Below are positions 1-9,569 of a DNA stretch of 42,100 nt, in pieces. Source of the DNA: Neptunomonas antarctica (GTDB taxonomy: Bacteria; Pseudomonadota; Gammaproteobacteria; Pseudomonadales; Balneatricaceae); assembly GCF_001305295.1 (NCBI RefSeq), contig NZ_LJSI01000046.1, forward strand, positions 1 to 42,100, written 5' to 3'. The notes under the pieces were generated by a model. That model was given only the letters and a program-made list of their open reading frames with translations, made no database searches and was not told the origin of the DNA. Both the position numbers and the translations under genes were made by a program. Each line of letters starts with the position of its first letter. The stretch's first letter is position 1.

Positions 1-119
1 TTTATTTTGCGGTAATTTCAAACTCATTCACCGTAAAACTTAACTTCCAGCTACTGATCACAAAACCTTAAAAGATGATAATTATCAAGGCTTTACAAAC
101 CAGCATCTTCTCATCTCAA

Positions 120-148
120 CTACCCTTTTCGGTAGCTTCCTTGGGAAG
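120..148 (-). other. Tandem hairpins at the 5' end of a leftward transcript
   Basis: Two adjacent perfect 5-bp stems: CTACC/GGTAG around a 6-base loop (120-135) and CTTCC/GGAAG around TTG (136-148). They lie directly downstream, on the minus strand, of the promoter at 157-184, so they would form the first nucleotides of that transcript. The rest of 1-119 has no convincing gene. An ATG at 25-27 on the minus strand is open to the window edge but has a poor ribosome binding site. The transcript's product is outside the window. Confidence 0.4.
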
Positions 149-156
149 AGGTGCGC

Positions 157-184
157 ATTCTACAGGCTATCCGAAATGAGTCAA
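157..184 (-). promoter_or_regulatory. Sigma-70 promoter with GC-rich discriminator, firing leftward out of the window
   Basis: On the minus strand there is TTGACT (179-184), a 16-base spacer and TAGAAT (157-162), followed by the GC-rich discriminator GCGCACC. GC-rich discriminators are typical of stringently controlled promoters for stable RNA and translation genes. The controlled gene lies left of position 1 and cannot be identified. Confidence 0.5.
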
Positions 185-269
185 TAGCCTGTTGGAATAA
201 AAGTCATATTTTTATGAAAACAATTCACTTTGCCCTATTTTGACTACTAAGCCGGCAGGAAAACCACCA

Positions 270-1997
270 CTAGCGGGGGAATCTTTGCGCCTGACGGTAG
301 GGGAAGATGTCTACAACCTGACCCGAACGCACTTGCTGCTGCATATCCTTCCAGAATTTCACATCAAGCAGGTCACTATGCAATTCATAAAAGATTTTTC
401 GAACCAATGCATTACACGCGATCAGAATTGTAAATTCTTCTGGAAATACGTCATTGGCTGCCACTGAATACCAAGGCTCGGCAGACATTTCTTGTTCTGG
501 ATACATCGCAGCCGGAATTTTACGGAAGTTACAATCGGTCAAATACATGATTTCATCATAATCATAAAAGACAACTCTCGCATGTCGCGTAACTCCAAAA
601 TTCTTAAACAGCATATCCCCTGCAAAAATATTCGCCGCCGCTAATTGCTTAATCGCTTTTCCATATTCATTTAGGGCATGAAAAACAGCTGCGCCATCAC
701 TCCTCGACAATGCTTCATCAAGGTATATATTCAGCGGCGTCATTCGACGTTCTATCCACAAATGCTTAATCGTCACCGTTTCATCATCAATCAACAATGA
801 TGATTGCGCTACTCTCTGCAGCTCTTGCAACAATGCTTGTGAAAAACGCTTACGAGGAAACACCAAGTTGGTAAATTCCTGCGTATCAGCCATCCGACCT
901 ACCCGATCATGCCGCTTTACCAACTGATACCTTTCATGAACCATATTTCTTGTTATCTGTTTAGAAGACGAGAACTTATCTTTGATGATTTTAAATACAA
1001 TTGGGTAAGACTGAAGGGTAAACACAGTCATCACCATTCCCTTAATCCCTGGCGCTATGATGAATTGATCTGCTGAACGGTCTATATGATCGACAAAGTC
1101 TCGATAGAATTCAGCCTTACCCTGCTTATAAAAACCAATAGAGGTATAAAGCTCTGCTATGGATTTCATCGGAATAAGCGAATGAAGAAAGCGTATAAAT
1201 TCAGATGGCACGTTAACGTCGACCATGAAGTAGGCGCGCGTGAAGCTAAAAATAACTGACACCTGATCCTGATCACTGATCACTGTATCGATATAAACTC
1301 GTCCGTTGTTATTTAACACCGGAAGTATAAAAGGCAACTCGAGATTGGAGAAATGTATCCGACCAACGATATAGGCCCCTTTATTCCGATAAAAAACACT
1401 ACTGACTACTTCTACAGTAACCGCTTCATCGACAACTACATTAATCGGCATGTTCTTCTGAAAGTAGCGCGCTATATTGCCTATATCTTTGTTTTTGTTT
1501 TCCCAAGGCACATTGAATGAGTAATCATTCAGCAGCTGCCTGATCAAAGCAATTAGCCCCTGCTTCATACTGTAAGTATGGTAAATATTATCGCCTGATA
1601 CGACTTCACGCCCAGCCATTGAGCTACGAATAAACATATGTTCATTCGTCAATTGATGATGAGTGAATACCTTACAGTAGATAGAGTTGTAAAAAGTCTC
1701 AGCCAACTCAAAATCATCTCGCTTATAAAGCAAGTCTATATAACGAGCCTTTGCTTCAGACCATAATGATTCGTCATACACGCAACTCCCGATCAGAACA
1801 ATAATTTCAGCAGCCGCCGCTTGAGACTGTTTTTCATATAAATCTATCCGCTCAACAGCCGCCTGCTGTATTTCATGCCATTTAGCTTGCTCGAAACGCT
1901 CCTGAGCCATATCTGTAATCTCTTTAAAGAGAACCCGATAGTCAACAAAATGCTTGAGCGTTTCTTCTGCGATGCGCTGAGAGAACTGCCTGATCAT
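270..1997 (-). CDS. aceK: Isocitrate dehydrogenase kinase/phosphatase
   Basis: Bifunctional enzyme that phosphorylates isocitrate dehydrogenase to inactivate it and removes the phosphate again, steering isocitrate between the TCA cycle and the glyoxylate shunt. The 575-residue length matches the family (E. coli 578). The N-terminus resembles E. coli AceK (QERFEQAKWHEIQQA). The ATP-binding segment APGIKGMVMTVF lies near residue 320, and the catalytic region KNFGVTRHARVVFYDYDEI carries the Asn and Asp expected for metal binding. Translation starts at an ATG preceded by AAGGA. It is not beside aceA or aceB here; its neighbour is the divergent pfkA. Its presence implies that a glyoxylate shunt exists elsewhere in the genome (inference). 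Assignment is near certain. Confidence 0.97.
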   Translation of the reverse strand: MIRQFSQRIAEETLKHFVDYRVLFKEITDMAQERFEQAKWHEIQQAAVERIDLYEKQSQAAAAEIIVLIGSCVYDESLWSEAKARYIDLLYKRDDFELAETFYNSIYCKVFTHHQLTNEHMFIRSSMAGREVVSGDNIYHTYSMKQGLIALIRQLLNDYSFNVPWENKNKDIGNIARYFQKNMPINVVVDEAVTVEVVSSVFYRNKGAYIVGRIHFSNLELPFILPVLNNNGRVYIDTVISDQDQVSVIFSFTRAYFMVDVNVPSEFIRFLHSLIPMKSIAELYTSIGFYKQGKAEFYRDFVDHIDRSADQFIIAPGIKGMVMTVFTLQSYPIVFKIIKDKFSSSKQITRNMVHERYQLVKRHDRVGRMADTQEFTNLVFPRKRFSQALLQELQRVAQSSLLIDDETVTIKHLWIERRMTPLNIYLDEALSRSDGAAVFHALNEYGKAIKQLAAANIFAGDMLFKNFGVTRHARVVFYDYDEIMYLTDCNFRKIPAAMYPEQEMSAEPWYSVAANDVFPEEFTILIACNALVRKIFYELHSDLLDVKFWKDMQQQVRSGQVVDIFPYRQAQRFPR

Positions 1998-2107
1998 ATG
2001 AAAAACATCCTTACTTTATTGTTATGTTGGCTTATTTACTTGAATAACAGAAACTTAGCGATACATACTATTGTCCATAAGATGTAGATATTATAAAAGG
2101 ATATACC

Positions 2108-3115
2108 ATGTTTACGCTGCCTCATTTAAAGCCAATAAAATCCTATAAATCTATAGCGCTCCTCACCAGCGGAGGCGACTCTCCTGGTATGAATCCTGCT
2201 ATCCGAGGCGTTGTTCGCGCCGCACTTAACAGCGGCATTGAAAGTGTTTATGGCATCCAACGAGGCTACAGCGGCTTAATAACGGCTGATATCCACAAGC
2301 TAACGTCTCGCTCTGTCACTAACATCATTCAAAGAGGCGGCACTATGCTAAAGAGTGCACGCTGCCTCGAATTTAAAGAGCCTGCTATTCGCGCGCAGGC
2401 CGCTCAGATCTTACGTGACAAAAACATTGAAGCACTCATTGTTATTGGCGGTGACGGCTCAATGGCAGGAGCCCACCTGCTCACAGAAGAAACCGGCATT
2501 CCCGTTATCGGTTTACCGGGCACTATTGATAATGACATTCCGGGATCAGATGACACAATCGGCTTTGATACTGCCGTTAATACTGCATTGGACGCCATCG
2601 ACAAAATCAGAGATACCGCACTGTCTCACGAAAGACTTTTCCTTGTTGAGGTCATGGGGCGAAACTCAGGATTCATTGCAACACAGGTAGGTATCGCCTG
2701 TGGCGCTGAACTGGTAATTGTTCCTGAGTATGCGTTTGATCTTCACGACTTATGTGTGACACTCGCACAGCAACGCGCGTCTGGACAAGGCTCCAGCGGA
2801 ATCATTGTTATTGCGGAAGGCAAGGACCCAGGCCTTACATCCAGAATCGCTTATCAACTTGAAGAATTGGGGCAAGACCCAAAAATTTGTATTTTGGGTC
2901 ATATTCAACGCGGTGGCAGCCCTTCAGGGCACGACAGAATGCTAGCTTCTTGCCTGGGAGCATCTGCTGTGCATTATCTGCTAGCCGGTTTTAACGACAT
3001 ATTGGTAGGCGTACGGCAAGGTACTATCGTGGACATACCACTACGTAAAGTCATCTCTGAAAAGAAAATACTCGACAGGAATATCTTTGACATCACCACC
3101 TTGCTACATAAATAA
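2108..3115 (+). CDS. pfkA: 6-phosphofructokinase, ATP-dependent type
   Basis: Phosphorylates fructose 6-phosphate to fructose 1,6-bisphosphate, the committed step of glycolysis. The protein has 335 residues, slightly longer than E. coli PfkA (320), with an N-terminal extension of about 15 residues before SIALLTSGGDSPGMN. The nucleotide site reads GGDGS, with Gly where PPi-dependent enzymes have Asp, and the catalytic loop is PGTIDND rather than PKTIDND; both features mark the ATP-using type. The substrate motifs VEVMGR and GHIQRGGSP are present. The start is supported by AAGGA eight bases upstream. It is divergent from aceK across 110 bases and convergent with ycbL. Many marine gammaproteobacteria rely on Entner-Doudoroff, so a classical PfkA is a mildly informative trait. 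Confidence 0.93.
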   Translation: MFTLPHLKPIKSYKSIALLTSGGDSPGMNPAIRGVVRAALNSGIESVYGIQRGYSGLITADIHKLTSRSVTNIIQRGGTMLKSARCLEFKEPAIRAQAAQILRDKNIEALIVIGGDGSMAGAHLLTEETGIPVIGLPGTIDNDIPGSDDTIGFDTAVNTALDAIDKIRDTALSHERLFLVEVMGRNSGFIATQVGIACGAELVIVPEYAFDLHDLCVTLAQQRASGQGSSGIIVIAEGKDPGLTSRIAYQLEELGQDPKICILGHIQRGGSPSGHDRMLASCLGASAVHYLLAGFNDILVGVRQGTIVDIPLRKVISEKKILDRNIFDITTLLHK

Positions 3116-3141
3116 GTCTTCTAAGCTCTTAGTTACATTCA

Positions 3142-3783
3142 TCAACCACGATGATCAGAAACAAAAGGATTTGTTTTCTTCTCATGCCCAAACGTTGAGG
3201 CAGGGCCATGTCCTGGGATGAACTCAATCTCATCGCCCAATACAAACAACTTATTACGTATAGAGCTAATCAATTGCTGATGATTACCTTTAGGGAAATC
3301 AGTACGACCAATTGATCCATGAAAAATAACATCACCTACCTGCGCCATGCCTGAAGGCTTATGATAAAAAACCACATGTCCCGGCGTATGACCAGGACAA
3401 TGCAAGATCTGAAACGTTTGATTTCCAACCGTAACCTCATCACCATCTTCAAGCCAGCGATCCGGAAGAAAACCATCCACTTTGGGAAAGCCAAACATAG
3501 CACTCTGCTTATCAAGCCCTTCAATCCAGAATAAATCATCTTTATGCGGACCTTCGATAGGTACCTGGTGAAGCGATTTCAGCTCAGCAGTGCCACCCGC
3601 ATGATCAATATGAGCATGAGTTAACAAAATTTTTGTGAGCACAACTCCTTCTTCATGGATAGCCGCTTCTATTTTTGCAATATCTCCGCCGGGATCAATG
3701 ACAGCAGCATGCTTGGTTTCTTCACACCAACATAAGGTGCAATTTTGCTGGAAAGCGGTCACGGGAATAACTCTGAATTTCAT
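3142..3783 (-). CDS. ycbL: Glyoxalase II-like metallo-beta-lactamase-fold hydrolase (YcbL type)
   Basis: Zinc-dependent hydrolase of the type II glyoxalase family, expected to hydrolyse S-D-lactoylglutathione or related thioesters in the cytoplasm. The 213 residues match E. coli YcbL (215) almost end to end. The metal-binding motif THAHIDH is at residues 55-61, HCPGHTPGH at 128-136 supplies the next His, GDVIF at about 150-154 the bridging Asp, and FIPGHGP near the C-terminus the last His. It lacks the C-terminal domain of GloB proper. It ends 26 bases from the pfkA stop, convergent with it. A structured inverted repeat lies just upstream (3824-3884). Confidence 0.9.
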   Translation of the reverse strand: MKFRVIPVTAFQQNCTLCWCEETKHAAVIDPGGDIAKIEAAIHEEGVVLTKILLTHAHIDHAGGTAELKSLHQVPIEGPHKDDLFWIEGLDKQSAMFGFPKVDGFLPDRWLEDGDEVTVGNQTFQILHCPGHTPGHVVFYHKPSGMAQVGDVIFHGSIGRTDFPKGNHQQLISSIRNKLFVLGDEIEFIPGHGPASTFGHEKKTNPFVSDHRG

Positions 3784-3823
3784 AATATGCCTACTATAAT
3801 TTTTTTAAACGTGATCCGGCTTA

Positions 3824-3884
3824 ATTCGTAAACAAGCTCGCAGATCAGTTTGGCTCTTAAGCAAAACCCAAACAGCTTACGAAT
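3824..3884. repeat. Nested inverted repeat (two concentric stems)
   Basis: Outer arms ATTCGTAA (3824-3831) and TTACGAAT (3877-3884) are perfectly complementary. Inside them GTTTGG (3848-3853) pairs with CCAAAC (3868-3873). The 61-base element lies between the GreA/B-like gene and ycbL, both on the minus strand. There is no adjacent T-run, so it does not look like a simple terminator. It could be an RNA processing structure, a REP-like element or an operator. Confidence 0.4.
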
Positions 3885-3891
3885 GAGACCG

Positions 3892-3903
3892 CTGAGTACT
3901 CAA
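3892..3903. promoter_or_regulatory. Possible SlmA-binding-like palindrome
   Basis: The core TGAGTACTCA (3893-3902) is a perfect 10-bp palindrome and equals the central ten positions of the SlmA consensus GTGAGTACTCAC known from E. coli. The outermost bases differ. slmA itself is in this window (22212-22811). One site by chance in 42 kb is possible, so confidence is low. Confidence 0.25.
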
Positions 3904-3912
3904 TAACGATTT

Positions 3913-4398
3913 TTAATAAACGGCGACAATATGAAAACACTTTTTATTACTACCTAACGATAACCTAATTTCATCATCAATATAATTACCAAGCAACTTC
4001 TGCCCCAGAGGGGCCTCGGGCGTGATCGTAGTTATGCCCATATCATCAAACCGAAGATCAATACCGCCGGCAACCGGCAAAAGCCACAACCACTGCAAGA
4101 TCCCCGAAAGAGCATCACGGAGCTGCACTAATGCACCGACAACCACTGCAGAGTCAGCACTACACGCCGGTAATTTAAGATGCTTCAAAATAACCACTTG
4201 CCGCTGCAGATCAGCAGCACGCACGGCTTGCCCATGGGCAAGATAAGCAGACTCCAGAGCTAATGTGTCATATTGATTCTCTGGCTTGCTCTGTTCATGC
4301 ACAGCGTTGTCATGCGCCTGATTGACAGCGTCCTGCGTTGTCGATAATTCACCCTGTAAGCGGCATAAAAGTTGATCAAGTAATTGTTGTTTATTCAA
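3913..4398 (-). CDS. Small GreA/GreB C-terminal-domain family protein
   Basis: 161-residue protein whose N-terminal half is helical (residues 1-75, with ENQYDTLALESAYLAHGQA) and whose C-terminal half carries the GreA/GreB fold signature ITPEAPLGQKLLGNYIDDEI. Proteins of this layout are common in pseudomonads and relatives and are annotated as GreA/GreB-family elongation factors. They bind RNA polymerase only by analogy; the acidic tip residues of real GreA are not obvious here. The gene stands alone, with ycbL 129 bases downstream. The role is therefore inferred: modulation of RNA polymerase through the secondary channel, or an Rnk-like function. Confidence 0.7.
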   Translation of the reverse strand: MNKQQLLDQLLCRLQGELSTTQDAVNQAHDNAVHEQSKPENQYDTLALESAYLAHGQAVRAADLQRQVVILKHLKLPACSADSAVVVGALVQLRDALSGILQWLWLLPVAGGIDLRFDDMGITTITPEAPLGQKLLGNYIDDEIRLSLGSNKKCFHIVAVY

Positions 4399-4534
4399 GG
4401 TCAGCTAATCATCAGGGAACAGATTACAGCGCCTACACTCCATTAGCGTAGGTTCATGCAATCATCTGCTCTATAGTTGTGTTGTATAGTAGTGCTTTAT
4501 TTTAAGTTAACGCATAACGGATTGCGAAACCATT

Positions 4535-5428
4535 ATGATGAAATACGCTTTTTGTCAACAGACTAAACGGGGGGAACTTGACAGTCTTGAGATAAACCAT
4601 CCACTCTTTAAAGCCACAATACTGCTGCAAGGCGCTCAAATAATTGAATTTTCTCCTGCCCAACATGATTGTTTAAACGCTTTATGGCTTAGCCCCAGCG
4701 CGCACTACAAAAGCGGTGAATCAGTTCGTGGCGGCATTCCTATCTGCTGGCCCTGGTTCGGCGCAGCCGACAAAAACCCAGCGAGTGTCCGCGATAATAT
4801 ACGCCACCCCGTGGCTCACGGCTTTGCACGTAGCAGGGTATGGCAACTAAAACACATTAAAGAAAGCTGCCATCAGGTTGAAATCGTCCTCCGACTGTCA
4901 TCTGATGCTGACAGTCACGAATACTGGCCTTATGATTTTGAACTTGAAGCAAAATTCATCCTTGGAAAAACACTCACGCTATTTCTGATTACTCACAATA
5001 CCGATCATCGCATCGTTAACCTTACTCAGGCTTTGCATACTTATCTCCCTACCAGCGATATCAACTGCACCTATATCAACGGAGCCAACAACACCTGCTA
5101 CATTGACGCAATGGATCAGTGGAGAACCAAGTCCCAACAAGGCAATATCCATTTCAACACGGAAACTGATCGTCTCTATTTATTCAACCAAAGCCCGATA
5201 CTGCAAGCCTTCACTCCACACCATAAATTAACATTACATAATTTTAACAGCCGATCAGCGGTTATATGGAACCCTTGGACTGAGAAAAGCAAACGGCTGA
5301 GCCAATTCAACGCTACTGACTTTAAAACTATGTTTTGTATCGAGACGGCTAACGTACTTGAAGACAGCGTCACGCTGGCGCCCAATACATGCCATCAGAT
5401 AGGCATGCAATTGATCATCGAGTCTTAA
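4535..5428 (+). CDS. yeaD: D-hexose-6-phosphate mutarotase-like (YeaD family)
   Basis: Member of the aldose-1-epimerase superfamily, YeaD branch, expected to interconvert alpha and beta anomers of glucose 6-phosphate or related hexose phosphates. The signature RGGIPICWPWFG is at residues 65-76, with the likely catalytic His95 in HGFAR. A C-terminal Glu lies in the ETANVLEDSV segment. The 297-residue length is normal. Two consecutive ATG codons begin the gene (4535 and 4538); no strong ribosome binding site distinguishes them. It fits the sugar-phosphate theme of the neighbouring pfkA but is not in an operon with it. Confidence 0.85.
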   Translation: MMKYAFCQQTKRGELDSLEINHPLFKATILLQGAQIIEFSPAQHDCLNALWLSPSAHYKSGESVRGGIPICWPWFGAADKNPASVRDNIRHPVAHGFARSRVWQLKHIKESCHQVEIVLRLSSDADSHEYWPYDFELEAKFILGKTLTLFLITHNTDHRIVNLTQALHTYLPTSDINCTYINGANNTCYIDAMDQWRTKSQQGNIHFNTETDRLYLFNQSPILQAFTPHHKLTLHNFNSRSAVIWNPWTEKSKRLSQFNATDFKTMFCIETANVLEDSVTLAPNTCHQIGMQLIIES

Positions 5429-5544
5429 GTACCTTCACAGATGAATTTTCTCTGATTTTCCTGTCAAAGAATGAATAAAGGCAAATTCCATACTTTTGGA
5501 TGTAATATGAGCTTCCCTCTATCCAGCAAAACAAGGAACACTTA

Positions 5545-5802
5545 ATGAAGATGAAACCCAAACAAGAAGCGCTATTGGTTAAAGAGGCATTGCGCATCGG
5601 TGAAATTTATATGAAAAACCGAGGCAAAGAAGAGCTTAATAGCACTCATACAAAAGTCGCTCAACTTTATCAATTGCTTACCCATGATAAACTGATCGCA
5701 CCTCTTGCTAAAGGGCAGGAAGATGAGATTCATATGAAACACAAGTTAGCACTATGGATAGCAAAACAACTCCCCAATGATCACCCTTTGTTAAAGAGTT
5801 AA
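5545..5802 (+). CDS. Conserved small protein, DUF5062-like
   Basis: 85-residue soluble protein with AAGGA eight bases before its ATG. It is highly charged and predicted helical, with no membrane segment or signal peptide. The C-terminal stretch (KLIAPLAKGQEDEIHMKHKLA then WIAKQLPNDHPL) recalls DUF5062 proteins of Vibrio and related marine bacteria, an identification made from memory only. No function is known for that family. It is flanked by the mutarotase gene upstream and the ECF sigma operon downstream, with no sign of cotranscription with either. Confidence 0.6.
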   Translation: MKMKPKQEALLVKEALRIGEIYMKNRGKEELNSTHTKVAQLYQLLTHDKLIAPLAKGQEDEIHMKHKLALWIAKQLPNDHPLLKS

Positions 5803-5835
5803 TTCAGCGTAGCTCTATAGGTAAAATCAGCCAAT

Positions 5836-5864
5836 TCACGAAGACACTCTGCCAGACTTCGTGA
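5836..5864. repeat. Inverted repeat upstream of the ECF sigma gene
   Basis: Perfect 8-bp arms TCACGAAG (5836-5843) and CTTCGTGA (5857-5864) separated by 13 bases, 30 bases before the ECF sigma start. There is no T-run after it, so it is more likely an operator or leader hairpin than a terminator. Confidence 0.35.
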
Positions 5865-5894
5865 TGACATCCGTTATTAAGGTTTAACGATTCT

Positions 5895-6473
5895 ATGCGA
5901 CCAACCGCGATATCCTATTCGTCCCAGCTTGAAGCATTACGCCCTAAACTCATTGCTTTTACTATGCTGCAGGTATCAGACAGAGGTCACGCAGAGGATC
6001 TCGTGCAAGATGTTATGCTGGCCGCCATCGAAGGCCTCTCCAGCTATTCAGGATCGGCGCAATTTGATACATGGGTGTACAGTATTTTACGCTACAAATT
6101 GATCGACTACATTAGAAAATCAAAAAGAGAAAGGCAGCGTTTTATTTCAGACGATAATGAGGTTGACATTGATACTATGTTTGATACGCGTGATCATTGG
6201 GATCTGGATGCTACGCCTTGCCACTGGCAAAGCCCTGAAGATCTGCACTTAAAAAGCAATTTCTGGGAAATCTTTGACCTATGCCTACTACACCTACCCA
6301 GCAATACCGCCCGGGTTTTTGCACTACGCGAGCTAATGGATCTCGATACAGCAGAAATTTGTGAGTGCCTGGATATTTCAGAACAGAACTGCTGGACGAT
6401 CCTTCACCGCGCGCGCCTGAAGCTTCGCAGCTGCCTTGAAAAAGGTTGGTTTTTGAAGGAAGGTAATGTATGA
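5895..6473 (+). CDS. ECF-type RNA polymerase sigma factor
   Basis: 192-residue extracytoplasmic-function sigma factor. Region 2 spans roughly residues 15-80: AEDLVQDVMLAAIEGL, then FDTWVYSILRYKLIDYIRK, the -10 recognition part. Region 4 spans roughly 130-185, with ALRELMDLDTAEICECLDIS and ILHRARLKLRSCL, the helix-turn-helix that reads the -35. Its stop overlaps the start of the zinc-finger gene by four bases (ATGA), so the two are translationally coupled. The pair layout is known in several gammaproteobacteria, but the regulon and the inducing signal are not evident from the window. Confidence 0.9.
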   Translation: MRPTAISYSSQLEALRPKLIAFTMLQVSDRGHAEDLVQDVMLAAIEGLSSYSGSAQFDTWVYSILRYKLIDYIRKSKRERQRFISDDNEVDIDTMFDTRDHWDLDATPCHWQSPEDLHLKSNFWEIFDLCLLHLPSNTARVFALRELMDLDTAEICECLDISEQNCWTILHRARLKLRSCLEKGWFLKEGNV

Positions 6474-6670
6474 AATCGTGTAAAGAAGCGTCTTTTTTAA
6501 TGTCTAAGAGATTAGACACTCTTTTAAGTATGAGTGAACAAATATCACTCAGGATACATTTAACGCTGTGTACGAATTGCCGGGAATGCAACCGTCACCT
6601 GCATTCAATCCATTCCCTATGCCAAAAACGGCACTCTGACACGACGGACAACGACGATCCATTAGCATGA
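6470..6670 (+). CDS. Mini anti-sigma factor-like zinc-finger protein (zf-HC2 type)
   Basis: 66-residue protein with the zf-HC2 signature Cys4 ... His30-x3-Cys34-x2-Cys37, the zinc-binding fold of ZAS anti-sigma factors. It has no transmembrane segment, unlike most anti-sigma factors, so it would act in the cytoplasm, perhaps as a redox or zinc-responsive switch on the sigma factor encoded just upstream with an ATGA overlap. Role as the cognate anti-sigma is inferred from fold and coupling. Extra cysteines at 40 and 52 could also bind metal or be oxidised. Confidence 0.8.
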   Translation: MKSCKEASFLMSKRLDTLLSMSEQISLRIHLTLCTNCRECNRHLHSIHSLCQKRHSDTTDNDDPLA

Positions 6671-6711
6671 TCAAGGGCAGTTATACATACCAATTCACCA
6701 TGCCAGCCAGC

Positions 6712-6736
6712 CTATTACTGGCTGGCAGCATACGGC
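6712..6736. terminator. Strong hairpin between convergent genes
   Basis: Perfect 9-bp GC-rich stem GCCAGCCAG / CTGGCTGGC with a 7-base loop, between the convergent zinc-finger gene and the small membrane protein gene. Neither strand has a following T-run, so intrinsic termination would be weak; transcript-end protection is an alternative role. Confidence 0.4.
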
Positions 6737-6744
6737 AAGGTGAA

Positions 6745-6969
6745 CTACTTGCTACGACTTTTTTGTGCCTTAATGTATTCAACATCGAGGGCACCATACT
6801 GTCTTTGATAGGCATCTGGATCTGATCGCCATAATCGATAAAGTTTACGATCATTACTGGCAAGCGGTGGCGTTGGTTGCTTTCGTTTTTTGAGCGCTTG
6901 CACCGTAACCGGCACAAACGCAAATAAAACAAGAAGAGCAACCGATAGATATTTCAGTTCATCTGACAT
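6745..6969 (-). CDS. Small single-pass membrane protein, unknown function
   Basis: 74 residues with one hydrophobic segment at about residues 7-25 (YLSVALLVLFAFVPVTVQAL) followed by a basic, soluble tail (KKRKQP, then LYRLWRSDPDAYQRQYG near the middle). The topology suggests an inner-membrane anchor with a cytoplasmic C-terminus. It follows thiC on the same strand by 57 bases and may be read through from it. I do not recognise a family. A longer overlapping open frame on the same strand (6681-6941) is considered a shadow because it lacks such organisation. Confidence 0.55.
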   Translation of the reverse strand: MSDELKYLSVALLVLFAFVPVTVQALKKRKQPTPPLASNDRKLYRLWRSDPDAYQRQYGALDVEYIKAQKSRSK

Positions 6970-7026
6970 CAGGAATCTTCAATGGTTATAGATACCTTAA
7001 CAGACTAACTGAAAGCGCCACTCAGG

Positions 7027-8928
<1,902 letters not shown>

Positions 8929-8946
8929 TTAGAACTCTACTCCAGA

Positions 8947-8960
8947 AGCTAACGTTAGCT
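8947..8960. repeat. 14-bp perfect palindrome upstream of thiC
   Basis: AGCTAACGTTAGCT is self-complementary over all 14 bases and lies 42 bases before the thiC start. It could be an operator or a leader hairpin. The remainder of 8905-9116 shows nothing else convincing, apart from a small stem AACACC/GGTGTT near 9083-9098. Confidence 0.3.
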
Positions 8961-9116
8961 ATTTTAATCCCAGAGCAACGAAAAATGAGGCACAGAACAG
9001 TGACCGGCTCCTACCGATAATATGTCTTTCGAAAGCAAATCCACGACCTGATTTTTTTGCAGACCAGCACCCACCCTTTAGCAACACCCAAGGTGTTTTA
9101 AAATCATGTAAAGACA

Positions 9117-9567
9117 CTAAAATTTGATACATTTCTGCACCGTTACAGGCTCGGGCAGATCTGTCAGCCGAGCGGTTTCAGGCAGATTCGATGTCAGCAA
9201 GATAGCCAGAGAAAACAGACGTTTGCCAAGCAACAGAATCACAACACATTGCAGCAATACATTACCGCTTTTGGGTACAATGACAGGGGCGTTTACTAAA
9301 GGGGGCTGGGAGTATGCTTTAAGAATCGCGGCAATAGTTTCAACCGCTGAAGCGTCGCCTAACATACCAATTTTGATAACAGTAATATTCAAGTATTGGA
9401 GCACAGAACGTAGTTGTGCAGTAACTGCCGTGATGGCGGCCGCACGATATACCCACAGAACAGAGAAGGCTTTAAGATCGGCTTGAATACCTGCACCGGC
9501 ACTGCTGTATAAACCAGCAATAGTTAGCGCAACAGGCACAGCATGTTGATAGCTATAATTATACATC
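9117..9567 (-). pseudogene. thiD: Degraded hydroxymethylpyrimidine (phosphate) kinase remnant
   Basis: The 150-codon frame starting at the ATG at 9567 aligns by eye with ThiD: VALTIAGLYSSAGAGIQADL corresponds to the usual LTIAGxDSSGGAGIQADL, followed by AITAVTAQ, KIGML, PVIVPKSGN and NLPETARLT. About 20 residues are missing between AITAVTAQ and KIGML. The substrate-loop Asp is replaced (GLYSS for GSDSS), and the Asp of DPVMxxKSG is Ala. The frame stops at 9117 after NLPETARL, before the KGGH and GTGCTxS segments that hold the ATP and catalytic residues. It cannot be an active kinase as far as family knowledge goes. The frame is still open, which points to fairly recent decay. Confidence 0.85.
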
Positions 9568-9569
9568 TC

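Noticed and set aside
2108-3115. Pyrophosphate-dependent phosphofructokinase
   Set aside because: GGDGS and PGTIDND are the ATP-type residues; PPi enzymes have GGDD and PKTIDND.
3824-3884. Integron attC site
   Set aside because: The nested stems lack the GTTRRRY core and no cassette-like gene or integrase is nearby.
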